From positions 124,001 to 188,000 of the forward strand of contig NZ_MAOE01000002.1 of NCBI RefSeq assembly GCF_001884185.1: 64,000 nt of DNA, in the 5' to 3' direction. This DNA is from Bacillus albus. GTDB taxonomy: Bacteria > Bacillota > Bacilli > Bacillales > Bacillaceae_G. This document shows positions 27,477 through 35,151 of the stretch, piece by piece. The first letter of the stretch is position 1; each line of letters starts with the position of its first letter. The notes beneath the pieces are model-generated. The model was not told the origin of the DNA and did not search any database. It saw nothing but the letters and a program-made list of their open reading frames with translations. The position numbers and the translations under genes were made by a program.

Positions 27477-28094
27477 TTAAAAAGGTCTCTCTAATCCTGC
27501 CGCAGTATGAGCTCCTAAAATAATTAAAAGAGTTAATTGCATAGCCATAAAATGCGGTGTATATATCATCCCTCTTTTTAGCCATGACATAATCATGCCG
27601 ATATGAGCTCCTGTCACATAACTAATTAAAATATCACGAGGAACCATAAGATCTTTATCATCGGGCTGTGAAATAGATAAGCTTAATGTTAAATGTGTTT
27701 GTATCGTTTTCATCATTTTATAAGAGTAATTTCCAGCAGCTTTATCGCCAAGCATAACGTTATAGAAGTTCGCATTTTCTGCTATATGCTCGAACAAAGC
27801 TAAAAATGTCGGATGTGGTGAATCAAAAGTAAGTTGAAATTCTTCTTTATTTCTATTTTTTGGTTTAATAACTTCGGCTAACTTCTCTAACATTTCTTCG
27901 ATGCTTTTGTCTAATAAGTCATATTTATCATGGTAATGACTATAAAACGTAGCACGATTTACTGGAGCACGTTCTGCAATATGTTGAACAGTTACATCGT
28001 CAAATCCTTTTTCGCCTACTAAAGCGACAAAAGCATCCTGTATGAGTTGTCTCGTCCGCTTTACACGTGGATCATTTGTATTTTTAATAGACAT
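27477..28094 (-). CDS. TetR family transcriptional regulator
   Basis: A 205-aa TetR-type repressor. The N-terminal helix-turn-helix is clear (RTRQLIQDAFVALVGEKGFDDVTVQHIAERAPVNRATFYSHYHDKYDLL, about residues 14-63). The remaining helical domain should bind a ligand. It is divergent from an EmrAB-like efflux pair, and the 300-bp gap between holds several dyads with GTTTA half-sites, so it very likely represses itself and the pump. The ligand is unknown. ATG follows GAGGGGAAGT. Confidence 0.88.
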   Translation of the reverse strand: MSIKNTNDPRVKRTRQLIQDAFVALVGEKGFDDVTVQHIAERAPVNRATFYSHYHDKYDLLDKSIEEMLEKLAEVIKPKNRNKEEFQLTFDSPHPTFLALFEHIAENANFYNVMLGDKAAGNYSYKMMKTIQTHLTLSLSISQPDDKDLMVPRDILISYVTGAHIGMIMSWLKRGMIYTPHFMAMQLTLLIILGAHTAAGLERPF

Positions 28095-28123
28095 TTTTAC
28101 TTCCCCTCGTTTAATTTTCTATA

Positions 28124-28159
28124 CTTAAACAACATATTGGTATTATATTGTTGTTTAAG
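28124..28159. promoter_or_regulatory. TetR operator candidate near its own gene
   Basis: An 11-bp perfect inverted repeat, CTTAAACAACA (28124-28134) and TGTTGTTTAAG (28149-28159), spaced 14 bp, 30 bp upstream of the tetR start. Confidence 0.55.
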
Positions 28160-28269
28160 CGACATTTCATACGTAAATTGTCGGTTGTAGATTTAAAATA
28201 ATTATTTATAATTATAAACGATAGTCCTTCAGAAATCAGCACCGCTCGCAGGTAGATAAATTTCGATTT

Positions 28270-28293
28270 ACACCGCAGATGGTGTGATTTTTT
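28270..28293 (+). terminator. terminator-like hairpin upstream of the efflux operon
   Basis: ACACC (28270-28274), 6-nt loop, GGTGT (28281-28285), followed by GA and T8. An upstream CACC (in cagCACCgctcg, about 28241) could pair with the same GGTG and prevent the hairpin. No gene ends here, so an attenuator or a short RNA is possible. Confidence 0.4.
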
Positions 28294-28294
28294 T

Positions 28295-28355
28295 GTTTAA
28301 AAGTTAATATAATTAACAATTAAACAGTCTAAACAATAAGGACATAAATAGTTTA
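28295..28355. promoter_or_regulatory. second group of operator-like dyads before the efflux genes
   Basis: A 31-bp dyad (28295-28325) runs GTTTAA..GTTAAT-ATA-ATTAAC..TTAAAC with symmetric arms except for two central base pairs per arm. It is followed by CTAAAC and GTTTAG (about 28329-28355). The half-site GTTTA is shared with the dyad at 28124-28159. Confidence 0.45.
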
Positions 28356-28391
28356 GAAAAAAATTATATGCGATATAAGGAGAGGAATGCA

Positions 28392-29045
28392 ATGAATCAG
28401 TTTCGAAGAATGGTGATTATTAACATTATCACATTAATTGTACTAGTTGGCGGCGGTATTGGCGGTTATTACTATTACAATCAAGCGGAAAATTACTTAA
28501 AAACAGACAATGCAAAAATTGATGGAAAGGTAATTCCGATTGCATCACCAGTAGCAGGTAAATTAACTGACTGGAAAGCTGAAGTAGGTAAGAACTACAA
28601 TGAGAACGATAAATTAGGTGCTGTTACTGTAGCGGCAGCAAATGGAGAACAAACAGTAGATGTAACAATTCCACAAAATGCAACAGTTGTACAATCAAAC
28701 GCGACGACAAATGCTTTCGTTGGAGCAGGTAGCCCAATTGCTTACGCATTTGATATGAACAATTTATGGGTAACGGCAAACATTGAAGAAACAGATGTTG
28801 ACGATGTACAAAAAGGTCAAGACGTAGATGTGTATGTAGATGCATACCCAGATACAACGTTATCTGGAAAAGTAGAGCAAGTTGGATTAACAACAGCGAA
28901 CACATTCTCTATGTTACCATCAAGCAACGCAACAGCGAACTATACAAAAGTAACACAAGTAGTACCAGTTAAAATTTCTTTAGATCATAGTAAATCAGTA
29001 AATATTGTTCCTGGAATGAATGTGTCAGTTCGTATTCATAAGTAA
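28392..29045 (+). CDS. HlyD/EmrA-like efflux adaptor, short form
   Basis: A 217-aa membrane-anchored adaptor: TM helix about 11-29, then LKTDNAKIDGKVIPIASPVAGKLTDWKAEVGK (biotinyl-lipoyl-like half) and a beta-barrel part containing ENLWVTANIEE-type sequence (NNLWVTANIEETDVDDVQKGQDVDV). It lacks the long coiled-coil hairpin of Gram-negative EmrA, as expected without an outer membrane. I start at ATG 28392, 6 nt after AAGGAGAGG. It is 12 bp before the MFS gene, with which it should form the pump. Confidence 0.83.
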   Translation: MNQFRRMVIINIITLIVLVGGGIGGYYYYNQAENYLKTDNAKIDGKVIPIASPVAGKLTDWKAEVGKNYNENDKLGAVTVAAANGEQTVDVTIPQNATVVQSNATTNAFVGAGSPIAYAFDMNNLWVTANIEETDVDDVQKGQDVDVYVDAYPDTTLSGKVEQVGLTTANTFSMLPSSNATANYTKVTQVVPVKISLDHSKSVNIVPGMNVSVRIHK

Positions 29046-29057
29046 GGGGGAGATGAG

Positions 29058-30857
29058 ATGTCCTCAATTGCAATTGCAGGATATGCACTATTTTGTATAA
29101 TCGTCTTCTTCCTTGTAAATCGTCTTTTACGAAAGAAAAAAACGAACGTGGGAGAAGAAAAAGTCCCAGCCGTAAATAAAATAGAAGTAAGTAAGGTAGA
29201 AACAGAAGAGAAAGAAATTGAACGAGAGCAAGAATCGAAAATTTCTAATGTAGTTGAGTTAGAAACAGGCAAGCAAGAAGAAGTAAAAGAAGAAACAGAA
29301 GTGCCGAAAAAACAAATGTCTACGCCTGTAGAGAATGTGAACGTAAAAGCAGTTGTAGCTGTATTAATTCTCGGCATGTTCGTTTCTATTTTAAACCAAA
29401 CAATCATTAACGTTGCATTGCCTCCATTAATGAATGAATTTAACGTATCAACTTCAACAGCACAATGGTTAATTACAGGTTTCATGCTTGTAAATGGTAT
29501 TTTAGTACCGATTAGTGCCTTTTTAGTTTCGCGATTTACGTATCGTAAATTATTCGTAGCAGCAATGTTATTCTTCACGGTAGGATCTATCATTTGTGCT
29601 ATTTCAGGAAACTTTACAATGATGATGACGGGCCGCGTTATTCAAGCGGTTGGTGCGGGTATTTTAATGCCGGTTGGTATGAATATCTTCATGACATTAT
29701 TCCCGCCTCATAAGCGCGGAGCAGCGATGGGATTACTAGGTGTAGCGATGATTTTAGCACCAGCTATCGGGCCAACTGTAACAGGTTGGGTGATTGAAAA
29801 TTACAGCTGGAACTTAATGTTCTATGCGATGTTTATTATCGGTTTAATTATTACGTTCTTATCTTTAAAATTCTTTACACTAGCTCAGCCAGTGTCTAAA
29901 ACGAAATTAGATATATTTGGTGTTGTTAGTTCAAGTATTGGACTAGGAAGCTTATTGTACGGATTTAGTGAAGCTGGAAATAATAGTTGGACTAGCGCAG
30001 AAGTTATTATTTCACTTGTTATCGGTGTAATTGGTTTAGCGTTATTTATTTGGAGAGAGTTAACAACGGACAATAAAATGCTTGATTTACAAGTGTTTAA
30101 ATACCCAGTATTTACTTTTACTTTAGTAATTAATGCAATCGTTACGATGGCGTTATTCGGAGGTATGTTATTGCTTCCGGTATATCTGCAAAACATTCGT
30201 GGTTTCACACCGATTGAATCAGGATTATTATTACTACCAGGATCTTTAATTATGGGGATCATGGGACCTATTGCAGGTAAACTATTTGATAAGTATGGTA
30301 TTCGTCCGTTAGCGATTGTTGGATTAGCCATTACAACATTTGCGACATACGAATTCACAACGTTATCGATGGATACACCGTATAGCGTTATTATGATGGA
30401 TTATATTATACGTTCAATTGGTATGTCATTCATTATGATGCCAATTATGACAGCTGGTATGAACGCGCTACCGATGAAATTAATTTCTCACGGTACAGCG
30501 ACGCAAAATACGTCAAGGCAAGTAGCTGGTTCAATCGGAACAGCGATTTTAATTACACTTATGACGCAACAAACAACTGCTCACGTAGCAGATTACGGCA
30601 ACATGTTAACAACTTCGAATCCAATTTTAGTTGATAAAGTACATGGCATGGGGCAAAGCTTAGCGGCCTTAGCTGGATCAGCGCAAGCAGGAGATGCGAT
30701 GAGCACGCAACTATTATATGGACAAATTTCAAAGCTATCTGCAATTAACGGTATTAACGATGCCTTCTTAATTGCAACGATACTCGCAGGAATTGCTTGG
30801 GTGTTATCGTTCTTCTTACCATCAGGTAATAAAACAAATAGAAAAGCAGGGAATTAA
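29058..30857 (+). CDS. DHA2 family MFS multidrug transporter (EmrB-like) with extra N-terminal helix
   Basis: A 599-aa transporter. The core from about residue 96 is a 14-helix DHA2 drug:H+ antiporter (NQTIINVALPPLMNEFNVSTSTAQWLITGFML, motif C region GPTVTGWVIENYSWNLMF). In front stands an unusual extension: a hydrophobic helix at 5-23, then about 70 mostly charged Glu/Lys residues (25-92). ATG follows AGGGGGAGATGAG. Cotranscribed with the HlyD-like adaptor and probably controlled by the divergent TetR. The substrate is unknown. Confidence 0.88.
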   Translation: MSSIAIAGYALFCIIVFFLVNRLLRKKKTNVGEEKVPAVNKIEVSKVETEEKEIEREQESKISNVVELETGKQEEVKEETEVPKKQMSTPVENVNVKAVVAVLILGMFVSILNQTIINVALPPLMNEFNVSTSTAQWLITGFMLVNGILVPISAFLVSRFTYRKLFVAAMLFFTVGSIICAISGNFTMMMTGRVIQAVGAGILMPVGMNIFMTLFPPHKRGAAMGLLGVAMILAPAIGPTVTGWVIENYSWNLMFYAMFIIGLIITFLSLKFFTLAQPVSKTKLDIFGVVSSSIGLGSLLYGFSEAGNNSWTSAEVIISLVIGVIGLALFIWRELTTDNKMLDLQVFKYPVFTFTLVINAIVTMALFGGMLLLPVYLQNIRGFTPIESGLLLLPGSLIMGIMGPIAGKLFDKYGIRPLAIVGLAITTFATYEFTTLSMDTPYSVIMMDYIIRSIGMSFIMMPIMTAGMNALPMKLISHGTATQNTSRQVAGSIGTAILITLMTQQTTAHVADYGNMLTTSNPILVDKVHGMGQSLAALAGSAQAGDAMSTQLLYGQISKLSAINGINDAFLIATILAGIAWVLSFFLPSGNKTNRKAGN

Positions 30858-30870
30858 TTTCCCTGCTTTT
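30842..30870 (+). terminator. terminator after the efflux pair
   Basis: Stem AAAAGCAGGGAA (30842-30853) with TTCCCTGCTTTT (30859-30870), then TT. It overlaps the MFS stop codon. Confidence 0.88.
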
Positions 30871-30878
30871 TTGTCTTG

Positions 30879-31209
30879 TTAAAGAGTTAAATATAAAAAA
30901 TGATAACCAGTTACGGAGCACAGCCCTGTTATAAACAAAATCGTTCCCATAGTATGAATACTTGATATTTGTCTTCCGCTTATAATAGCTAATAGTCCAG
31001 CTAAAGAGAAGAACCCCAATATAAAGTTCCTTAAATTGGAATGATCCCCTCTAAATCCATTCCATAACCTATATAAATGATAGGAACAAAGATAAGTGAT
31101 ATGCTAATGAAACCAGCTATAATTAAAAAAATACCAATGATGAATTGGCATAACATTAAAGTAAGAGCTAAAATCATCCAAATTAATATTCCAAACCCTT
31201 CTGTATCAC
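30879..31209 (-). pseudogene. frameshifted small membrane-protein gene
   Basis: Read on the minus strand, two hydrophobic ORF pieces lie in different frames. The first (31177 to 31031) encodes MILALTLMLCQFIIGIFLII... and stops; the second (to stop at 30879) encodes NLRNFILGFFSLAGLLAII... ending YHFLYLTL. Together they would make a protein of about 100 aa with three or four helices. A GGAGGTG site stands near 31209 but its frame closes at once. The fragments follow the intact 31223-31594 gene and may have been its partner. Confidence 0.5.
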
Positions 31210-31222
31210 CTCCGATAAAATA

Positions 31223-31594
31223 TTATATATAGAATGAATCTCCTACAGACATAAGTACCCAGAAGAAAACCCCTAATATGCCGACGATAAAAATAATGAA
31301 TCCCATATTACGTATACTTTTAATCTTTGTTTGTAATCCACTTAACCCTGCCGAAAATCCAGTTAAAGAAAACAGTATCCAATATAAAGTAGTTGAAATA
31401 GGGAGGATTGTATTGCTCTCCACTCCCATGCCCCAAAAAACAAAAGGTAGTGTGACAAAGGAGAAGCTAAGTAGCCCCATGAAACCAGCAAATAATTTAC
31501 GATGTTTCATGCTAGTAACAATTAAAAAAATACCACCGAAAAATCCACATAAAACAAGAAGTGGCATATAAACAACCCAAAGTAAGCTAAACAT
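31223..31594 (-). CDS. hypothetical four-helix membrane protein
   Basis: A 123-aa protein with four hydrophobic segments (about 4-27, 36-56, 62-82, 93-115) and a basic cytoplasmic loop (QTKIKSIRN). ATG follows GAAGGAG at good spacing. No family recognised. The gene directly downstream is decayed. Confidence 0.68.
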   Translation of the reverse strand: MFSLLWVVYMPLLVLCGFFGGIFLIVTSMKHRKLFAGFMGLLSFSFVTLPFVFWGMGVESNTILPISTTLYWILFSLTGFSAGLSGLQTKIKSIRNMGFIIFIVGILGVFFWVLMSVGDSFYI

Positions 31595-31739
31595 ATATAA
31601 TCTCCTTCTATGTAATGAGTTATATTTTACTACATGAGGTTTATTTTGGATATTATTAATAAATATGTATAATTTGATAGAAATGAGAAGTAACGATACG
31701 AATTAATAGATATAGAGAACGTTAGAGAGGAGGGTGCAT

Positions 31740-32282
31740 ATGAAAATTACAGAAGAGAACGTTGCAATGCAGCTAAGGAAAAAGAATGAAAAAGCATTAT
31801 ACTTTATTATCGACCAATACGGCGGGCTTATAAAAAGTATTATTCAGAAGCATTTAGCTTCGTTTCAAGATGTGCAAGAGGAATGTATGGATGATGTGTT
31901 GTTGGCAATTTGGAATCATATTGAAAAGTATGATGAAGAGAAAAATACTTTGAAAAATTGGATTGCGGCTATTACAAAATATAAATCTATCGACTATGCG
32001 AGGAAATATACGAAAGCGATAAATGAAAAAGGGTTGGATCAAATAGGTGAAATAGCGATGCATACCGATACGACTAAAAATGAAATTAGTAATGATATGG
32101 AACATATATTAGATCATTTAAAGAAGAACGATAAAGAAATCTTTATGAAGCATTACGTGGAAGAAGATAGTGTAGAACATATTGCAGAGAAAATGGGAGT
32201 GAAAACTTCTTTTATATACAATCGTCTATCACGAGGACGGAAGAAGTTAAGGTCATTATTTTTACATAACCGGATGAAATAA
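31740..32282 (+). CDS. ECF-type RNA polymerase sigma factor
   Basis: A 180-aa sigma-70 family factor of the extracytoplasmic-function type. Region 2 covers about 15-85 (YFIIDQYGGLIKSIIQKHL, DVLLAIWNHIEKYDE, LKNWIAAITKYKSIDYARKY) and region 4 about 115-175 with its helix-turn-helix (HYVEEDSVEHIAEKMGVKTSFIYNRLSRGRKKL). I start at ATG 31740, 5-6 nt after GAGGAGGG. The next gene, 21 bp on, encodes a membrane-anchored DUF4179 protein likely to be its anti-sigma factor. The regulon is unknown. Confidence 0.88.
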   Translation: MKITEENVAMQLRKKNEKALYFIIDQYGGLIKSIIQKHLASFQDVQEECMDDVLLAIWNHIEKYDEEKNTLKNWIAAITKYKSIDYARKYTKAINEKGLDQIGEIAMHTDTTKNEISNDMEHILDHLKKNDKEIFMKHYVEEDSVEHIAEKMGVKTSFIYNRLSRGRKKLRSLFLHNRMK

Positions 32283-32303
32283 ATAAGAAAAGAGGTGAAG
32301 GAA

Positions 32304-33332
32304 ATGAAAGATCCATATGAAATGTTAAATGATATAAAAATGGATGAGAATGAATATGAAGCAGTTCATTTAACTCACATAGAGAAACAGAAAATAAAAA
32401 AACGAATTCATAAAAAAATAAAAAAGAATAAAGCCCATACGAAACGGAATGTAGCTATTGTAACATCGGCTGCGGCATTATTTATTATGATGATGACTGT
32501 AGATATGAGAAGGATGATTGCGGATATACCGTTAATCGGAAGCAAAATGGAAGACTACGTAAACAGTAGAGGTGAACCTTTAAAAGAATATAAAACGACA
32601 ATAGGACAAACAGTTTATGATAACGGTGTAGAAGTGCGGTTAGATGAAGTGATGATAGATGAAGGGCAGATTCTTGTTAATAGTACGTTTAAGTCTAACA
32701 ATGTTAATCTAGAGGGGATTTTTTTACCGCACCCAGATGTTTATATAAATGGAAAAGAGTTAAATGGTAGTGGTGGTGGAGGTAAACAAAAAGTAAATGA
32801 TTATACATACACATTTTTTACTACTACAAATTTGAAAGATTCACAAATGAATCCAATGGAATTGGATGGGGAACTAGATATACAAATTGTATATAGAAGA
32901 CTTATGCCGTTAAAAGGTAAAACATCAATAAAAGGAGAATGGGGCTTTTCTTTTAAAGCATCTGGAGACAAAATAAAAGCTGAAACGAAAACAATACCAA
33001 TTCATAAACATTTTAAATTAGAAAATGGTCAAAAAATAGAAGTGGAAGATTTAAAAGTGTCTCCTATATCTGCGAATTTGAACTATAAGATGTTGAACGG
33101 AACAAAGTTAGATGTAACATTTATCGGAAAAGATCAAGATGGGAAAGAGCTAAAATCGGTTTCAGGACATACACTATCGAAAAATAGTTATTGGCGATTT
33201 GAAAAATTAGAGGATAATGTAACGAAAATTGTACTGACGCCTGTTCTAACCTCTGGTGAAGAGGGAGAAAAGAAAACGAATGATCGAAAAGTGTTAACAG
33301 AAGAAGAGTTTGAAGTTGTTATAAAAGAGTAA
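32304..33332 (+). CDS. DUF4179 membrane protein, probable anti-sigma factor
   Basis: A 342-aa protein: cytoplasmic, very basic N-terminus (about 1-50, KKRIHKKIKKNK), a single TM helix (about 52-69), then a large extracytoplasmic region with the DUF4179 domain. ATG at 32304 follows AGAGGTGAAGG; GTG 32295 lies inside that site. Its place directly after the ECF sigma gene and its topology (inside N-terminus, outside sensor) suggest that it holds the sigma factor. Its last 15 codons and terminator occur again as a fragment at 34233-34301. Confidence 0.78.
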   Translation: MKDPYEMLNDIKMDENEYEAVHLTHIEKQKIKKRIHKKIKKNKAHTKRNVAIVTSAAALFIMMMTVDMRRMIADIPLIGSKMEDYVNSRGEPLKEYKTTIGQTVYDNGVEVRLDEVMIDEGQILVNSTFKSNNVNLEGIFLPHPDVYINGKELNGSGGGGKQKVNDYTYTFFTTTNLKDSQMNPMELDGELDIQIVYRRLMPLKGKTSIKGEWGFSFKASGDKIKAETKTIPIHKHFKLENGQKIEVEDLKVSPISANLNYKMLNGTKLDVTFIGKDQDGKELKSVSGHTLSKNSYWRFEKLEDNVTKIVLTPVLTSGEEGEKKTNDRKVLTEEEFEVVIKE

Positions 33333-33361
33333 AGAGAGGTATCGTGATGATACCCCTCTTT
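33331..33361. terminator. bidirectional terminator after the sigma/anti-sigma pair
   Basis: AAAGAGAGGTATC (33331-33343) with GATACCCCTCTTT (33349-33361), one mismatch. It serves the anti-sigma gene and, on the other strand, the CPBP gene whose stop it overlaps. Related hairpins recur at 34275-34300 and 35119-35150. Confidence 0.8.
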
Positions 33362-34034
33362 ATCCTAAAAAGGCTAACATATTATTCATAATATGAAGTA
33401 ATATAGCTGGAATAATGGATTTTGTTTTTTTGCATAAAATGGCCATAAATAGACCCATGATGAACATACTAAACATCACACCAGTTGAGTATATATGACC
33501 TATTCCGAAGAGGAAGCTAGACCCAAACGCTGCAATCCAAAAGGGGAAGCGCTGTTGTAGGAAGTGAAGAATAATACCGCGGACTATAAGTTCTTCAAAA
33601 ATAGGTACAAGTATAGCGCCACCTATTAGTAATAATAGCTTGTATTGTTTTAACATTTCTAGGTCTAAAGCGGATGACTGCTCTTTTACCGCATCAGGAA
33701 AAATATTATTAATTATAAATATGTCATTAACGATATGTAATCCATAAAAAAGAATGATATAGATGTATGTGCTTACTTTTTTTAATGCTGTAAAGTTTAG
33801 TGTTGGGACAATTAAATTTCTTAATGGCTTATATGCATAAATTAAAATTAATAAAATGCACAATACAAATAAATGCCTCCCAAAAGTAGTAAGTGATTTT
33901 GTTAAAGCAATTTGTTTTGGATCGGTTAAACCTTCTGTATAAATAACGGTAGGAAGACCTATAAAGAGGTCGGCTAGGAATCCTGTTCCCCAAATCGCAA
34001 AAACGAGTGAAAATAGAAATTGTGAGAGTGACAT
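33360..34034 (-). CDS. CPBP family intramembrane metalloprotease (copy 1)
   Basis: A 224-aa (from ATG 34034) membrane protein of the CPBP/Abi family, related to CAAX prenyl protease 2. Motif 1 EELIVRG (Glu147, Glu148, Arg152), motif 2 FGIGH (His180), motif 3 HIMNN (His214, Asn217) are all intact. Coding homology to copy 2 continues 13 codons upstream of this ATG (QATQLTYQQKHP); the codon matching copy 2's ATG is ATA at 34071-34073, preceded by ATT. Either translation now starts internally or at a non-standard codon. Substrate unknown; some family members process bacteriocins or peptides. Confidence 0.82.
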   Translation of the reverse strand: MSLSQFLFSLVFAIWGTGFLADLFIGLPTVIYTEGLTDPKQIALTKSLTTFGRHLFVLCILLILIYAYKPLRNLIVPTLNFTALKKVSTYIYIILFYGLHIVNDIFIINNIFPDAVKEQSSALDLEMLKQYKLLLLIGGAILVPIFEELIVRGIILHFLQQRFPFWIAAFGSSFLFGIGHIYSTGVMFSMFIMGLFMAILCKKTKSIIPAILLHIMNNMLAFLG

Positions 34035-34232
34035 AGGATGTTTTTGTTGGTAAGTTAGTTGCGTGGCTTGTATAATAGTGAATCACCTATCCTTTCGTTT
34101 TTAATAGTTATATATAAAGATTATAGAATGTTTATACAGAAAAGTCATCATTGTAGTAAAAAAGATATGGTGAAGCTACTATTTACAGACAGTAATAATT
34201 TTATATGGATGTTCTGTACAAATGGTTTGTCT

Positions 34233-34301
34233 AAAAGTGTTAACGGAAGAGTTTATAATTGTGATAAAAGAGTAAAGAGAGGTATTGTGATACCTCTCTT
34301 A
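34233..34301. repeat. duplicated fragment of the anti-sigma gene end with its terminator
   Basis: These bases repeat 33287-33361: AAAAGTGTTAAC, then a diverged copy of the last codons with ATAAAAGAGTAAAGAGAGGTAT, and the hairpin AAGAGAGGTAT (34275-34285) with ATACCTCTCTT (34290-34300). The reading frame is broken, so only the terminator remains useful, now serving CPBP copy 2. The 34077-34298 gap has no gene. Confidence 0.75.
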
Positions 34302-35012
34302 AGGTAAAAAAGCAATTATGTTGGTCAAAATATGTAATATTATAGCTGGAATAATAGATTTAGTTTGTTTGTACAATAAACAAGCGAAAATTCCAGTCAC
34401 AAATGCACTAACCATAATTCCTACAGAATACGTATGGGCAATACCGAAAAGTAAACTGGAGAGAATTGCAGCTGGCCAAAAAGTAAACTTTTCTTCAAAA
34501 AAACGAAGAAAAATACCTCTGCATATAAGTTCTTCAAAAATAGGCGCAAAAATTCCACCAGCTAGAAGTAAGAGAAGTGGATAGTGCTCTAGTGTTGAAA
34601 GTTGTAATGCATTAGACTGTTCTTGTATGGATGAAGGGAATAATTTATCTAGCACAAACATATCTACAAACAAGGTGATTACATAATAAATGAGAACATA
34701 GATGTACATCCGAAAAGATTTTAAAACTCGAAAATCGAATATAGGTAATACTAGTTCTTTCAGTGGTTTATATTTCGTGATAAATGCAATTAGTAAAAGT
34801 AAGGCAACTAATTCATAACTTACATTTTCTATGGAATTAAGCAAAAATTTATTTGTATTTGGGTTAATGTATCCATATAACTCAATAGGTAAAAATGTAA
34901 GAATTATATTTATTAATGAGAGACATGGAAAGAGAATGAATAAAACTCCAAGAAATTGTAACCATGACATAGAGTATTTTTTTTCATAAGGAAGTTGTGT
35001 AGCGGGTTGCAT
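34299..35012 (-). CDS. CPBP family intramembrane metalloprotease (copy 2)
   Basis: A 237-aa paralogue of the previous gene: MQPATQLPYEKKYSMSWLQF at the start, EELICRG (Glu160, Glu161, Arg165), FGIAH (His193) and HILTN (His227). The ends of both proteins share KTKSIIPAI and QTKSIIPAI. I start at ATG 35012, 9 nt after GAGGTG; an ATG at 35057 precedes that site. Both copies lie in the same direction as a tandem duplication. Function unknown beyond the intact protease motifs. Confidence 0.85.
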   Translation of the reverse strand: MQPATQLPYEKKYSMSWLQFLGVLFILFPCLSLINIILTFLPIELYGYINPNTNKFLLNSIENVSYELVALLLLIAFITKYKPLKELVLPIFDFRVLKSFRMYIYVLIYYVITLFVDMFVLDKLFPSSIQEQSNALQLSTLEHYPLLLLLAGGIFAPIFEELICRGIFLRFFEEKFTFWPAAILSSLLFGIAHTYSVGIMVSAFVTGIFACLLYKQTKSIIPAIILHILTNIIAFLP

Positions 35013-35118
35013 ATGTAAAATCACCTCTTTATATTTGTATATTTGATTATAAAGCATCTTGTTTTCGAGTGTAATATTAAAATATTACATATAAAGGTGT
35101 ATTTTCCATAAAATAATA

Positions 35119-35150
35119 AAAGAGGTATCACCCTATAGTGATGCCTCTTT
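35119..35150. terminator. terminator of the HD-domain gene
   Basis: AAAGAGGTATCAC (35119-35131) with GTGATGCCTCTTT (35138-35150), one mismatch. It directly follows the HD gene stop on the minus strand and shares the AGAGGTATC core with the hairpins at 33331 and 34275. Confidence 0.75.
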
Positions 35151-35151
35151 C

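Noticed and set aside
28235-28295. A known riboswitch class before the efflux genes
   Set aside because: I compared it by eye with conserved features of guanidine, preQ1, ZTP, fluoride, yybP-ykoY and c-di-GMP aptamers and saw no match. Only the hairpin is kept as an observation.
34059-34307. 82-aa ORF on the plus strand between the two CPBP genes
   Set aside because: No ribosome binding site. The region is explained by CPBP upstream DNA and the duplicated end of the anti-sigma gene with its terminator.
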